Assembly (NCBI GenBank): GCA_044336205.1
Contig: CP172318.1
Location: 1,116,001 to 1,180,000 of the forward strand
Origin: Ruoffia sp044336205
GTDB taxonomy: Bacteria > Bacillota > Bacilli > Lactobacillales > Aerococcaceae
Direction of reading: 5' to 3'
DNA: 64,000 nt
A program made the translations under genes and the position numbers. Below the pieces are notes generated by a model. The model searched no databases. It was not told the DNA's origin and saw only the letters and a list, made by a program, of their open reading frames with translations. Position 1 is the first letter of the stretch, and each line of letters begins with the position of its first letter. Shown in pieces: positions 36,430 to 46,000 of the stretch.

Positions 36430-38655
36430 TTATCTCTTCACTTCGACCATATGGAATGCTTCAATGATATCATCCATCTTGATGTCATTGTAATTTTCAA
36501 GCATAATTCCACATTCAAAACCTTTAGCTACTTGTTTCGCATCATCTTGGAATCGTTTCAAGCTAGCTAATTCACCTTCGTAAATAACAATATTATCACG
36601 GATTAAGCGAACTTGACTATTACGAGCAATGTATCCGTCTGTTACAAACGATCCAGCTATCGTACCTAATTTAGAAACTGTAAATGTCTCACGAACAATC
36701 GCTTGACCTTGAACTTCTTCGACATATTCAGGATCTAATAATCCAGTCATAGCCGTCTCAACATCATTAATAGCGTCATAAATTACACGATATGATCTAA
36801 TTTCAACTTCTTCCGTACCTGCTTGAACTTGCGCTTGAGGAGTAGGACGAACGTTAAATCCAATAACCACCGCTCCTGAAGCAGCAGCAAGTGAAATATC
36901 ACTTTCATTAATTGCTCCTACAGCTTGGTGAACAACATTTACTCGTACACCTTCAACATCAATTTTTTGTAAACTGGCTGATAAAGCTTCTACAGAACCT
37001 TGAACGTCGGCTTTAATAATTACATTAACTGACTTTAACTCACCTTCTTGTAGTGATTCAAACAAGTTATCCAATGTAATCTTTTTCGTTGCACGGCGTT
37101 GAGCTTCTTGTGCCATTTGTGCACGTTGCTCTCCAGCTTGACGAGCTGTTTTCTCATCTTCAAAGACAACAAACAAATCACCAGCTTGTGGTGCATTTTG
37201 AAGTCCCGTAATCTCCACTGGTGTAGCTGGACCTGCTGTCTTTATACGACGACCTAAATCGTTAACCATCGTTCTAACACGTCCATGAGTATCACCAACA
37301 ACGATTGGATCTCCGATGTTTAATGTTCCATCTTGAACTAATAATGTCGCTGTCGCACCTTGTGACTTGTCTAGCCTTGCTTCAATCACAGTGCCAATAG
37401 CTAAACGATTTGGATTAGCTTTCAACTCTTGCACTTCTGCAACTAATGTAACCATCTCTAAGAGTTCATCGATATTTTGATTGAATTTCGCAGAAATCTC
37501 AACAAAAATATGCTCTCCTCCCCATTCTTCAGAAATAATACCGTGTTCAGATAATTCCTGTTTAACACGATCGGGGTTAGCTGTTGGCTTATCAATCTTA
37601 TTCACAGCGATAATGATTGGAACATCCGCAGCTTTCGCATGGTTAATAGCTTCTATCGTTTGTGGCATCACTCCATCATCTGCAGCCACAACAATTATAG
37701 CAATATCAGTTACATCCGCTCCACGTGCTCTCATCGTTGTGAAGGCCTCGTGTCCAGGTGTATCTAAGAATGTAATGATTTCACCATCTTCAGTTTCTAC
37801 TTGATAAGCACCGATATGTTGAGTAATTCCACCAGCTTCACCTTCAGTAACACGAGACTTACGTAATTGGTCAAGTAAAGTGGTTTTACCGTGGTCTACG
37901 TGTCCCATAATTGTTACTACTGCTGGACGTAATGATAATAATTCTTCGTCTTGTTCTTTCTCAAAGTAAACTTCTAAATCAGAAACATCAACAACAATTT
38001 TTTCTTCGGCTTCGATACCATATTCTAGCGCAATCAACTCAACGACATCGTTAGATAGTGCTTGGTTTTGGTTTGCCATAATACCATTCATCATTAATTT
38101 TTTGATAATTTCAGTTGCATCACGGTGCAATATTTTGGCAATTTCTTGAATATTAATACCTTCGCTATAGACTAGTTTTTCAGGTAAATCTTTGTGCTTA
38201 CGTTGTGTAATTCCTTTTGATTCAGCCTGATTGAAGTTTTTGTTCCCTCTACCACGTCGATTACGACGGTTTTTGCGAGCTGACTGTTTATTAAAGTTGT
38301 TTGTGTTGTTTTGATTCTTTTGTTTGTGATTTTTATTAGAGTTATTATTAGCTTGTTTTTTCGATTCTGTGTCCGTAGGCTTGTCCTCATTTTTCTTTGA
38401 CTTTTGTTTACTTTGTTTATTGTTCGATTTTTTTGAATTTTCTTTTCCGTTGCTTTGTTTATTTGATTTTTCTTTTGCTTCTGGCTTTGCATTTGATTTA
38501 GATTTGTTAATCAAACTACCCAATTCTTTTTCTTGCTCTGAACTAATAGAAGACATGTGGCTTCCGAACTCAAATCCATTTTTTTGAGCTAACTCTAATA
38601 GTTCCTTACTTGTCATGTTCTGTTCTTTTGCATATTCGTATACGCGTTTAGTCAT
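36430..38655 (-). CDS. infB: Translation initiation factor IF-2
   Basis: GTPase that places initiator tRNA on the 30S subunit. The 741 residues show an N-terminal IF2_N domain (about 1-50), a low-complexity Lys/Asn/Gln-rich linker (about 50-145), a second IF2_N domain (about 150-205), and a G domain with GHVDHGKTTL, DTPGHEAF and NKIDK. The remainder is the C-terminal tRNA-binding region. The Asn-rich linker reflects the AT-rich genome. Confidence 0.97.
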   Translation of the reverse strand: MTKRVYEYAKEQNMTSKELLELAQKNGFEFGSHMSSISSEQEKELGSLINKSKSNAKPEAKEKSNKQSNGKENSKKSNNKQSKQKSKKNEDKPTDTESKKQANNNSNKNHKQKNQNNTNNFNKQSARKNRRNRRGRGNKNFNQAESKGITQRKHKDLPEKLVYSEGINIQEIAKILHRDATEIIKKLMMNGIMANQNQALSNDVVELIALEYGIEAEEKIVVDVSDLEVYFEKEQDEELLSLRPAVVTIMGHVDHGKTTLLDQLRKSRVTEGEAGGITQHIGAYQVETEDGEIITFLDTPGHEAFTTMRARGADVTDIAIIVVAADDGVMPQTIEAINHAKAADVPIIIAVNKIDKPTANPDRVKQELSEHGIISEEWGGEHIFVEISAKFNQNIDELLEMVTLVAEVQELKANPNRLAIGTVIEARLDKSQGATATLLVQDGTLNIGDPIVVGDTHGRVRTMVNDLGRRIKTAGPATPVEITGLQNAPQAGDLFVVFEDEKTARQAGEQRAQMAQEAQRRATKKITLDNLFESLQEGELKSVNVIIKADVQGSVEALSASLQKIDVEGVRVNVVHQAVGAINESDISLAAASGAVVIGFNVRPTPQAQVQAGTEEVEIRSYRVIYDAINDVETAMTGLLDPEYVEEVQGQAIVRETFTVSKLGTIAGSFVTDGYIARNSQVRLIRDNIVIYEGELASLKRFQDDAKQVAKGFECGIMLENYNDIKMDDIIEAFHMVEVKR

Positions 38656-38675
38656 GTAATCACCTTCCTAATTAA

Positions 38676-38999
38676 TTAGTCATATGATTCCTCACTCTCC
38701 ATGTCGTAAGAAAGAAATTTGTTTGCCATTCCTTTATTTTCAATTCCTATTATTGACCTACTTTTACCAATTGCATGACTTAACTCATACTTTGTAAATT
38801 CGTTGTTTAATGGAATATTTTCTCTCTCACTAATCATACGATATCTTTCTATTGTTTTTATACTCGCATCACTGGCACATAATATAAGATGAATTTTCTG
38901 TTGCTTTACAGCTTTTTCGACTAATTCATCCCCGGAGACAAGTGCCCGTGCTCTCATCGCGAGTCCTAATATATTTAGCTTTTTTTCTTTAGTCATCAT
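38676..38999 (-). CDS. ylxQ: L7Ae-family ribosomal/RNA-binding protein YlxQ
   Basis: Small (107 residues) L7Ae/L30e-fold protein. It begins with NILGLAMRARALVSGDELV and has LILCASDAS, IPLNNEFTKYELSHAIGKSRSIIGI. Relatives bind kink-turn RNA. Its ATG overlaps the ylxR stop by four bases. The exact cellular role is not settled. Confidence 0.92.
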   Translation of the reverse strand: MMTKEKKLNILGLAMRARALVSGDELVEKAVKQQKIHLILCASDASIKTIERYRMISERENIPLNNEFTKYELSHAIGKSRSIIGIENKGMANKFLSYDMESEESYD

Positions 39000-39289
39000 A
39001 GTAGTTCTTTACGAGCTTTCTGATGATCTACGTATTTGTATAATTCATCGTAAAATTCATCGTCAATTTTAATACCAAATGCTCTGTCAAAAGTTTTTTC
39101 TTGTTTTGCTTTCAAGGCTAATTCTGGTTCAAGTGCAATATAAGCTCCTCTACCATTTTGTCTTCCTGTTGGATCAAGAAAAACTTCATTTTCTTTTGTT
39201 TTCACAACACGTACTAAATCCTTTTTAGGATACATTTCTTGCGACACAATACATTTACGCATTGGTATTTTGCGTTTTTGTTTTGCCAT
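38996..39289 (-). CDS. ylxR: YlxR family RNA-binding protein (DUF448)
   Basis: The 97 residues carry the DUF448 signature PMRKCIVS, VRVVKTKENEVFLDPTG and NGRGAYI. Bacillus YlxR is reported to bind and modulate RNase P. It lies between nusA (30 bases) and ylxQ (overlap), the standard place. Confidence 0.94.
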   Translation of the reverse strand: MAKQKRKIPMRKCIVSQEMYPKKDLVRVVKTKENEVFLDPTGRQNGRGAYIALEPELALKAKQEKTFDRAFGIKIDDEFYDELYKYVDHQKARKELL

Positions 39290-39319
39290 AATATTGCTCC
39301 TTTAATGAGTAATACTTTA

Positions 39320-40642
39320 TTAATAGTCTTCTTCTGTTTCTTCGACTAATTCTTCATAATCTTGTTCTGAATCTGCTTCAATCTCAGAGATAGCTTCTTC
39401 AACAGAATCAGAATCATAATTTTGCTCATCAATGTCTTGTTCTTCAATTAAATCTCGGACAAATTCTGTTTCTTCAAGTTCTTCTATCTCTTCAATATCT
39501 GCTACTATATCTTCTTCATTGATATCCGTTAGTGTTTCTGAATATTCTTCATCTTCTAACTCTTCCATATTAGCATTGATTTCTTGGTTTCTTTCTTCCA
39601 AGTACTCTGCATAAACAGTTTCAGATTTAATATCAATTTTATGAGATGTTAGACGCGCTGCTAGACGTGCATTTTGTCCTTTTTTACCAATAGCTAATGA
39701 TAATTGATAATCAGGTACCACTACTATACATGAATTGCCATCTTCTTCCTCGAAGATGACATCGATAACTTCTGCAGGGCTCATCGCATTACGAATAAAG
39801 GCGGCTGGATCCTCATCATATTCAATGATGTCCATGTTTTCGCCATTCAACTCATTCACAATCGTTTGGACACGTTGTCCTTTTTGTCCCACACATGTTC
39901 CCACAGGATCAATATTCTCATCTCTTGATCTCACTGCCACTTTAGAGCGATCTCCTGCTTCACGAGCAATTGAGACAATCTCGACAATTCCATCGTATAT
40001 TTCTGGAACTTCTTGTTCAAACAATCTACGTAAGAAGTCTGGATGTGCACGACTCACAATGACTTGTGGTCCTCTTGGTGTTTTATCTATCTTAGATACG
40101 TACACTTTAATACGCTGGTTAAAAGATAATTCCTCACCTGGGATTTGCTCACGTACTGGCATAACTGCTTCAACTTTATCCAAATTAATAAAGACATTAC
40201 CTCTGTCATATCGTTCAACGGTACCAGTAAGAATCTCATCTTCATATTGGATAAATTCGTTATAAACAATATCTCTTTCTGCTTCGCGAATGCGTTGCAT
40301 TACAACATGTTTAGCCGTTTGAGTTGCAATACGACCAAAGTCATCTGGTGTCACTTCAAACTTAATTTTATCACCGATTTCGTAGGCACGATTAATCTCA
40401 AGAGCTTCTTCTAATGAAATCTCGAAGGTTGGATCGTATTTTGTTTCAACGACTTCTTTCACCGAGAAGACTTTAATATCTCCAGTTTTTTCATCGAATA
40501 ATACTTCAACATTTTGTGCGTTATCATAACGTTTTTTATAAGCTAAGACTAAAGCCGACTCTAATGCTTCTTTAATTACTTGACGGGAAATTCCTTTTTC
40601 TTCTTCAAGGATTTGCATAGCTTGAACTAAATCATTACTCAT
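39320..40642 (-). CDS. nusA: Transcription termination/antitermination factor NusA, with acidic tail
   Basis: RNA polymerase-binding factor. Domains in order: N-terminal RNAP-binding (about 1-125), S1 (about 130-200), KH1 and KH2 (about 205-350; CVGQKGQRVQ and AIGKKGQNARLAARLT). An acidic tail of about 80 residues (from about 355) follows, rich in Glu and Asp and containing FVRDLIEEQDIDEQ. Bacillus NusA ends soon after KH2, so the tail is an addition of this lineage. The start is ATG 40642, nine bases after GAGGTG. Confidence 0.96.
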   Translation of the reverse strand: MSNDLVQAMQILEEEKGISRQVIKEALESALVLAYKKRYDNAQNVEVLFDEKTGDIKVFSVKEVVETKYDPTFEISLEEALEINRAYEIGDKIKFEVTPDDFGRIATQTAKHVVMQRIREAERDIVYNEFIQYEDEILTGTVERYDRGNVFINLDKVEAVMPVREQIPGEELSFNQRIKVYVSKIDKTPRGPQVIVSRAHPDFLRRLFEQEVPEIYDGIVEIVSIAREAGDRSKVAVRSRDENIDPVGTCVGQKGQRVQTIVNELNGENMDIIEYDEDPAAFIRNAMSPAEVIDVIFEEEDGNSCIVVVPDYQLSLAIGKKGQNARLAARLTSHKIDIKSETVYAEYLEERNQEINANMEELEDEEYSETLTDINEEDIVADIEEIEELEETEFVRDLIEEQDIDEQNYDSDSVEEAISEIEADSEQDYEELVEETEEDY

Positions 40643-40671
40643 TTTTCTTATCACCTCATTAATTTAATCTT

Positions 40672-41145
40672 TTAGAATTTGATGGCTAGACGGATTTTGG
40701 ACACCGCACTACGATCAATTGACAATTCTTTAACTCTAGTTTTAATTATAACCTCTATGTCAAAAGTATCTTCTGATACATTTAACAACGTTCCCTCATG
40801 AAACTTCTCTCCATGTTGCGGTACATAGTAGTCTAGGTGAACGTATTCTCCAATAGCATTCTCCAAATCTGTTTCTGTTTTTAACGGTCTTTCTGCACCA
40901 GGTGAAGATACTTCTAAGAAGTATGCTTTAGGGAAAGGATCTGGTGTAATTTGATCAAGTGCTTCACTCAACTTCTCACTTATTCTGGCACAATCTTCAA
41001 TGTCAATTCCATTTTCCTTATCTGCATATACACGTAAGAACCAATTTGGACCTTCCTTTATATATACCACATCTACTAAATAACAATTTTCAGCTTCCAC
41101 AATTGGCTCAATCACCGGAACAACTGCATTAATTACTTTACTCAA
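40672..41145 (-). CDS. rimP: Ribosome maturation factor RimP
   Basis: Needed for 30S assembly. The 157 residues have the family core LVDVVYIKEGPNWFLRVYAD, IDIEDCARISEKLSEALD and YFLEVSSPGAERPL. It is the first gene of rimP-nusA-ylxR-ylxQ-infB-rbfA. Its leader contains a hairpin. Confidence 0.95.
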   Translation of the reverse strand: MSKVINAVVPVIEPIVEAENCYLVDVVYIKEGPNWFLRVYADKENGIDIEDCARISEKLSEALDQITPDPFPKAYFLEVSSPGAERPLKTETDLENAIGEYVHLDYYVPQHGEKFHEGTLLNVSEDTFDIEVIIKTRVKELSIDRSAVSKIRLAIKF

Positions 41146-41189
41146 AATATCACCTCATCCTTTTCGGCTAATCTATCGTTCTAAATATG

Positions 41190-41218
41190 AAAGGAGCAAG
41201 CGTCACCGCTCACTCCTC
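41190..41218 (-). promoter_or_regulatory. Leader hairpin before rimP
   Basis: GGAG/CTCC and AGCG/CGCT pair around a TCAC loop, with a small internal loop. It lies about 45-75 bases before the rimP ATG. Hairpins at this place are common before rimP-nusA operons in Firmicutes and may serve NusA-linked attenuation. No strong T tract follows, so it is not a simple terminator. Confidence 0.4.
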
Positions 41219-41317
41219 CCACGTCTCTTCTAAATTCTAAAATAAATATAACACACAATAAGCAAAAGAACAAGTGACGACACTTAAACAAGCTGTGTTT
41301 AATACATTTTATACAAA

Positions 41318-41363
41318 AAAACAAAAGTTTCCTTATTTAAAATATTAAGGGAACTTTTGTTTT
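41318..41363 (-). terminator. Terminator after the unknown 145-residue gene
   Basis: AAAACAAAAGTT and AACTTTTGTTTT form the lower stem, with CCTTA/TAAGG above it. A T-rich tail follows on the minus strand. It starts 12 bases after the stop codon at 41375. Confidence 0.9.
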
Positions 41364-41374
41364 AAATTTAAATT

Positions 41375-41812
41375 TTATTTATAAATATCTTCCACAGTAT
41401 TGTTTTCATCAATGACAATGTATAATTTTTTATCAATGATTTTTGCGGTCATGAATTTATTTTCAGTACCACTTTCATCAGCGGTTTCAAATGGGAAATA
41501 AATCTCTTCTTCGTCTTGATTATCCCAAGTGATTCTCAATAATTCAATATCATTGTTCTTAACAATTGTCTCAAAAATACCAACTTCTAAGGCACCTTTA
41601 TTAATGTCATCGACTTTAACTGTATCTGCATTCGGGAGAATCTCAATTCGAAAAGCTTGGGCAGGATGAATTTCTACAATTTCTCCACCACGAATTCGAC
41701 CAATACTTGTTGAAACTCGTTTAATCCACATATCACCAATTAAATCTACTGGAACTTCCCATTCGCCACCATTATGGAATATAAACTTTAAAGCAGTAAT
41801 TGTTCTTGTCAT
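41375..41812 (-). CDS. Uncharacterised cytosolic protein (145 residues)
   Basis: I do not recognise this family. The protein is rich in beta-prone stretches (FIFHNGGEWEVPVDLIGDMWI, ITWDNQDEEEIYFPFE), acidic in its C-terminal half, and has no signal peptide or membrane span. Start ATG 41812 follows AAGGGG by nine bases; a longer frame to 41851 has no ribosome site. It has its own terminator and lies alone between polC and rimP, where many relatives have no gene. It is clearly coding, because the ribosome site, stop and terminator are all in place. Confidence 0.8.
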   Translation of the reverse strand: MTRTITALKFIFHNGGEWEVPVDLIGDMWIKRVSTSIGRIRGGEIVEIHPAQAFRIEILPNADTVKVDDINKGALEVGIFETIVKNNDIELLRITWDNQDEEEIYFPFETADESGTENKFMTAKIIDKKLYIVIDENNTVEDIYK

Positions 41813-42211
41813 TTTAAATTTCCCCTTTTCTTTTTGGATTTCCTTATACATCTATTATAAATCATCTTTATATAAAAATCCACTACTTTGTTATGTTTTT
41901 CACATTTATTTTGTACTTTATCATTTGTTTTATCAGTATATTTATTAATTATTCAACTTAATATGTTAATTTTATCACTATTAAATTGTTCTTATTTTCA
42001 TCCTGATCTATTACACAAGGAAAGACTCTTTCTATTGAATTCTTGAATAATATTTCCTGAAAGGCTTTAATATCTATTTATCACATGGATAATATATAAA
42101 TTACTGTACGAACAAGATAGTTTTCTTATATTAATGATTTCGCCATTTTATTAAATAAATAATCAATTATAAAAAATGTACAAATTATTGGCTAAATATA
42201 TTTTTGAAAAA
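41813..42211. other. AT-rich intergenic stretch without a recognisable gene
   Basis: About 400 bases of very AT-rich sequence. I see no frame with a start and ribosome site, no tRNA and no clear repeat. A 40-codon frame without start at about 41960-42082 (minus) is probably chance. It should contain the promoter of the 145-residue gene. Confidence 0.5.
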
Positions 42212-42243
42212 AAGATAAGGTAATGATGAAATTACCTTATCTT
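42212..42243 (-). terminator. Terminator after the FMN reductase gene
   Basis: AAGATAAGGTAAT pairs with ATTACCTTATCTT around a short loop. The minus-strand tail is CTTTTTTTC. It lies 16 bases after the stop codon. Confidence 0.92.
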
Positions 42244-42258
42244 AGTCTTAAAACGTAA

Positions 42259-42807
42259 TTATTTAGTGTTTTTCTCAATATGTTGCATAAAAGCATCCGC
42301 AACAGTTTGTAAGAATCCACGTGTATCTTCGTTAGTTAACTTGCCACCTTCATCAAAGAAGTTTTGTGAGTTAGCAAGGTAAACTTCTGGTTGATTAAGT
42401 ACTGGCATATCTAAGAAAGCTAAAATTGGACGAAGAGCCTGAACTGCATTAGCCCCACTAATATTAGAGATTGAATGTCCCATGATTAGAGCTGGTTTAC
42501 CTGACCATACACTTTGTCCCCAAGGTCGAGATGCTATATCAATGGCATTTTTTAAAACACCTGAAGTTGAACGGTTGTACTCTGGTGTAGAGAAAATGAT
42601 TGCATCTTGAGCTGCAACAACATTACGAAATTCTGTATATTCTGCAGGGCTGTCTTGATCATACTCTTCATTGTATAAGGGTAGATTCCCAATTTCTAAG
42701 AATTCTACTTCTACATCAGCAGGGAATAATTCTACTAAAGCTTGGGCCCACTTACGTGCATAAGATTCTTTCCGAAGACTACCTACTACAATACCAATTT
42801 TTGTCAT
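42259..42807 (-). CDS. NADPH-dependent FMN reductase family flavoprotein
   Basis: Flavodoxin-like fold, 182 residues. GSLRKESYARKWA near the N-terminus binds FMN phosphate, FSTPEYNRSTSGVLKNAIDI is the family signature, and SISNISGANAVQALRPIL follows. Relatives reduce FMN, quinones, chromate or azo dyes with NAD(P)H; the exact substrate is open. It is a single-gene unit with its own terminator, lying between polC and rimP. Confidence 0.9.
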   Translation of the reverse strand: MTKIGIVVGSLRKESYARKWAQALVELFPADVEVEFLEIGNLPLYNEEYDQDSPAEYTEFRNVVAAQDAIIFSTPEYNRSTSGVLKNAIDIASRPWGQSVWSGKPALIMGHSISNISGANAVQALRPILAFLDMPVLNQPEVYLANSQNFFDEGGKLTNEDTRGFLQTVADAFMQHIEKNTK

Positions 42808-43035
42808 AAAACATCTCCTTTAATTTGATTACAAATCTATTTTACAGACAATCAAATTAATATACAAATGTTATATTCACAAAATCGATATTTAATTCGA
42901 ATTAGAACCATCACTAAAATTAGCGATATTATAAGTAAATCTTTATGTTTTAATTGTTAAAATTTTATCTATTTCACAATCTATTGAAAGTTAGCTGATA
43001 TATATCCAATAAATCTGCCATTAATAATAGTAAAA

Positions 43036-46000
43036 CTAAAACAGACTTAATTGATCTTCATCTGGCATTCCTTCAAGGACGCCATTATCATCTAAGTACA
43101 TCATAATTGTTTTAGATACTTTCCCTCTTTTTTGTAAGTCCTCTTTTGAAAGAAATGGCGCTTCATTTCTAGCTTTAACGATTTGTTCAGCAACACTTTG
43201 ACCTAAACCAGGCACCGCACGAAATGGTGGAATTAATGAGTCCTCTTCAATGATGAAATTATGAGAATCTGACTTTTCAAGGTTAACCATTTGAAATCTA
43301 AAACCACGTTCTAACATTTCATTCGCAATTTCTAATTCTGTTGCTAATTCTTTTTCTTTGTTCGTTGCACCAAAACCTTTATCATTAATCTCTCTTATCT
43401 TTCGTTTGACCATCTCTTTACCTTGATGCATAGCTACAAGATCGAAGTCTTTAGCTCTGACAGAAAAGTAAGCTGCATAGTAATACATTGGATGATAAAC
43501 CTTAAAGTATGCGACACGAAGTGCCATTAATACATAAGCAGCCGCATGTGCTTTAGGGAACATATACTTAATTTTAAGACATGAATCAATATACCACTCC
43601 GGAACATTGTTCTTACGCATTTCTGCTTGCCAATCATCAGGAATTCCTTTACCTTTACGTACACTCTCCATGATTTTGAACGCAACGCCATCTTCTAAAC
43701 CATATTGAATGAGTGTTGTCATAATATCGTCACGACAACCAATAACATCTGACAATTCAACAACATTGTCACGAATTAAATCTTGAGCATTACCTAACCA
43801 TACATCTGTCCCATGAGATAATCCTGAAATTTGTAATAATTCAGCAAATGTCTTAGGCTTTGTTTCTGAAACCATCCCTCGTACAAAGGCTGTACCGAAT
43901 TCGGGAACACCTAGTGTTCCAGTATCTGAATTAATTTGTTGAGGACTTACACCTAATACTTCGGTTCCACTAAAAATTTGCATGACTTTCTCATCCACTG
44001 GCGGAATATCCATGGGGTCGATACCACTTAAATCTTGTAGCATTCGAATCATCGTTGGATCATCATGCCCTAAGATATCTAATTTAAGTACGTTCTCATC
44101 AATGGAATGGAAGTCAAAGTGGGTGGTTTTCCATTCAGCATCTACATCGTCGGCTGGATACTGAACAGGTGTAAAATCATACACATCCATAAAGTCTGGT
44201 ATAACAATAATCCCACCCGGGTGTTGTCCGGTTGTCCTTTTTGCACCTTCAATTCCATAAGCAAGTCGTTCTTTCTCAGCCTGTGGTAAGTGCTCCCCTT
44301 TGGATTCAAGGTAACCTCTAATATATCCGTGGGCCGTCTTGTTCGCTACCGTTCCGATCGTTCCTGCACGATATACATAATCTTCACCGAATAATTCTTT
44401 GGTATAAGCATGGGCTCTTGCTTGGTAATCTCCCGAGAAGTTCAAATCAATATCCGGTACTTTATCCCCATAAAACCCTAAGAAAGTTTCAAACGGAATA
44501 TCTTGACCATCTTTACTCAACATGGCTCCACAGTTCGGACATTCTTTCTCAGGTAGATCATAACCTGATTTAATTTCACCGTTGGTGAAGAACTCACTAA
44601 AGTGACATTCTTTACAGTAATAATGGGGTGCTAGTGGATTCACTTCCGTAATCCCAGTTAAGGTTGCAACAAGACTTGACCCAACAGAACCCCTTGAACC
44701 AACTAAGTACCCATCTTGGTTACTTTTATGTACTAGTTTTTGAGAGATTAAGTAGATTACAGCGAACCCATTCGAGATAATACTATTAAGTTCTTTTTTG
44801 ATTCGAGCATCAACGATTTCTGGCAGTGGATTCCCATACATTTCATGAGCTTTCTCATAGCTCATATTTGTGATATCATCTTCCGCTCCTTCAATCTTTG
44901 GTGGATATAATTCATCTTTGATGACTTGAACATCTTCAATACTGTCTGCAATTTTTTGAGTATTATGAACGACAATTTCTTGAGCTTTCTCTTCACCTAA
45001 GAAGTTAAATTCTATCAACATCTCATCAGTCGTTCTGAAATGAACTTTCGGCATATGCAATGTCCGATTAGCATTGATTTTCAAAGATTTTTTCAACACT
45101 TCTCGGTAAATGGCATCCTTCTCATCCAAGTAATGAACATTTCCTGTTGCTACAACGGGTTTGTTCTTCTCTTCACCTAAGCGAATTAATTCTCTAATAA
45201 TATTATGTAAATCGTCCATATTACGAATCAATTCATCTTTAATTAACGATTCATAGGCTGATGGAGGTTGAATCTCGATATAGTCATAATAATCTACTAA
45301 TTCACTAGCTTCTTCATATCCCTTCTGCATCATAGCTGTAAAGACTTCACCTTCAGAGCAAGCTGTCCCTAACAGAATATTATCACGGTATTCACTTAAT
45401 ACAGAGCGCGGTATGCGAGGAACCCGATAGAAATACTCTGTATTAGCCATAGAGATTAGCTTGAATAGATCTTTTAATCCTGCTTGATTCTTAACTAATA
45501 ATATTGCATGAAACGGTCGTGATTGCTTATAACTATCACCTTGACCTAATTGGTCATTCAATTGATTATGATTCGTCATATTGAACTGGTCTTTAGCCTG
45601 TTCTAATAGTTTTAATAGGATGTATCCTGTTGTCTCAGAGTCATACACAGCTCGGTGATGTTGTTCTAAAACAATATTATATCGTTTAGCCAAAGTATTT
45701 AATCGGTGTGATTTATACTCTGGGTTTACTAGTCTTGAAAGTTCTAATGTATCGATGACAGGCGCTGTGGAAGGTTCTAGTCCAACACGTTCATAACCTT
45801 TATTAAGGAATCCCATATCAAAACTTGCATTATGAGCGACAAGAATTGAATCCCCACAAAAATTTTGAAACTGTTCTAAAACAACCTTAGCTTCTGGGGC
45901 ATCTTTAAGCATATCATCAGTAATACCTGTTAATTCTGTTGTAAAAGCTGAAAGTGGTTTGCCATGATTAATAAAAGCTTCAAAACTGTCAACCACTTCA

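Noticed and set aside
39735..40265. A 176-codon plus-strand frame opposite nusA
   Set aside because: It is an antisense shadow of nusA with no recognisable domain.
41960..42082. A 40-codon minus-strand frame with coding-like residues in the polC-rimP gap
   Set aside because: It has no start codon or ribosome site, and stop-free runs of this length occur by chance in AT-rich DNA.
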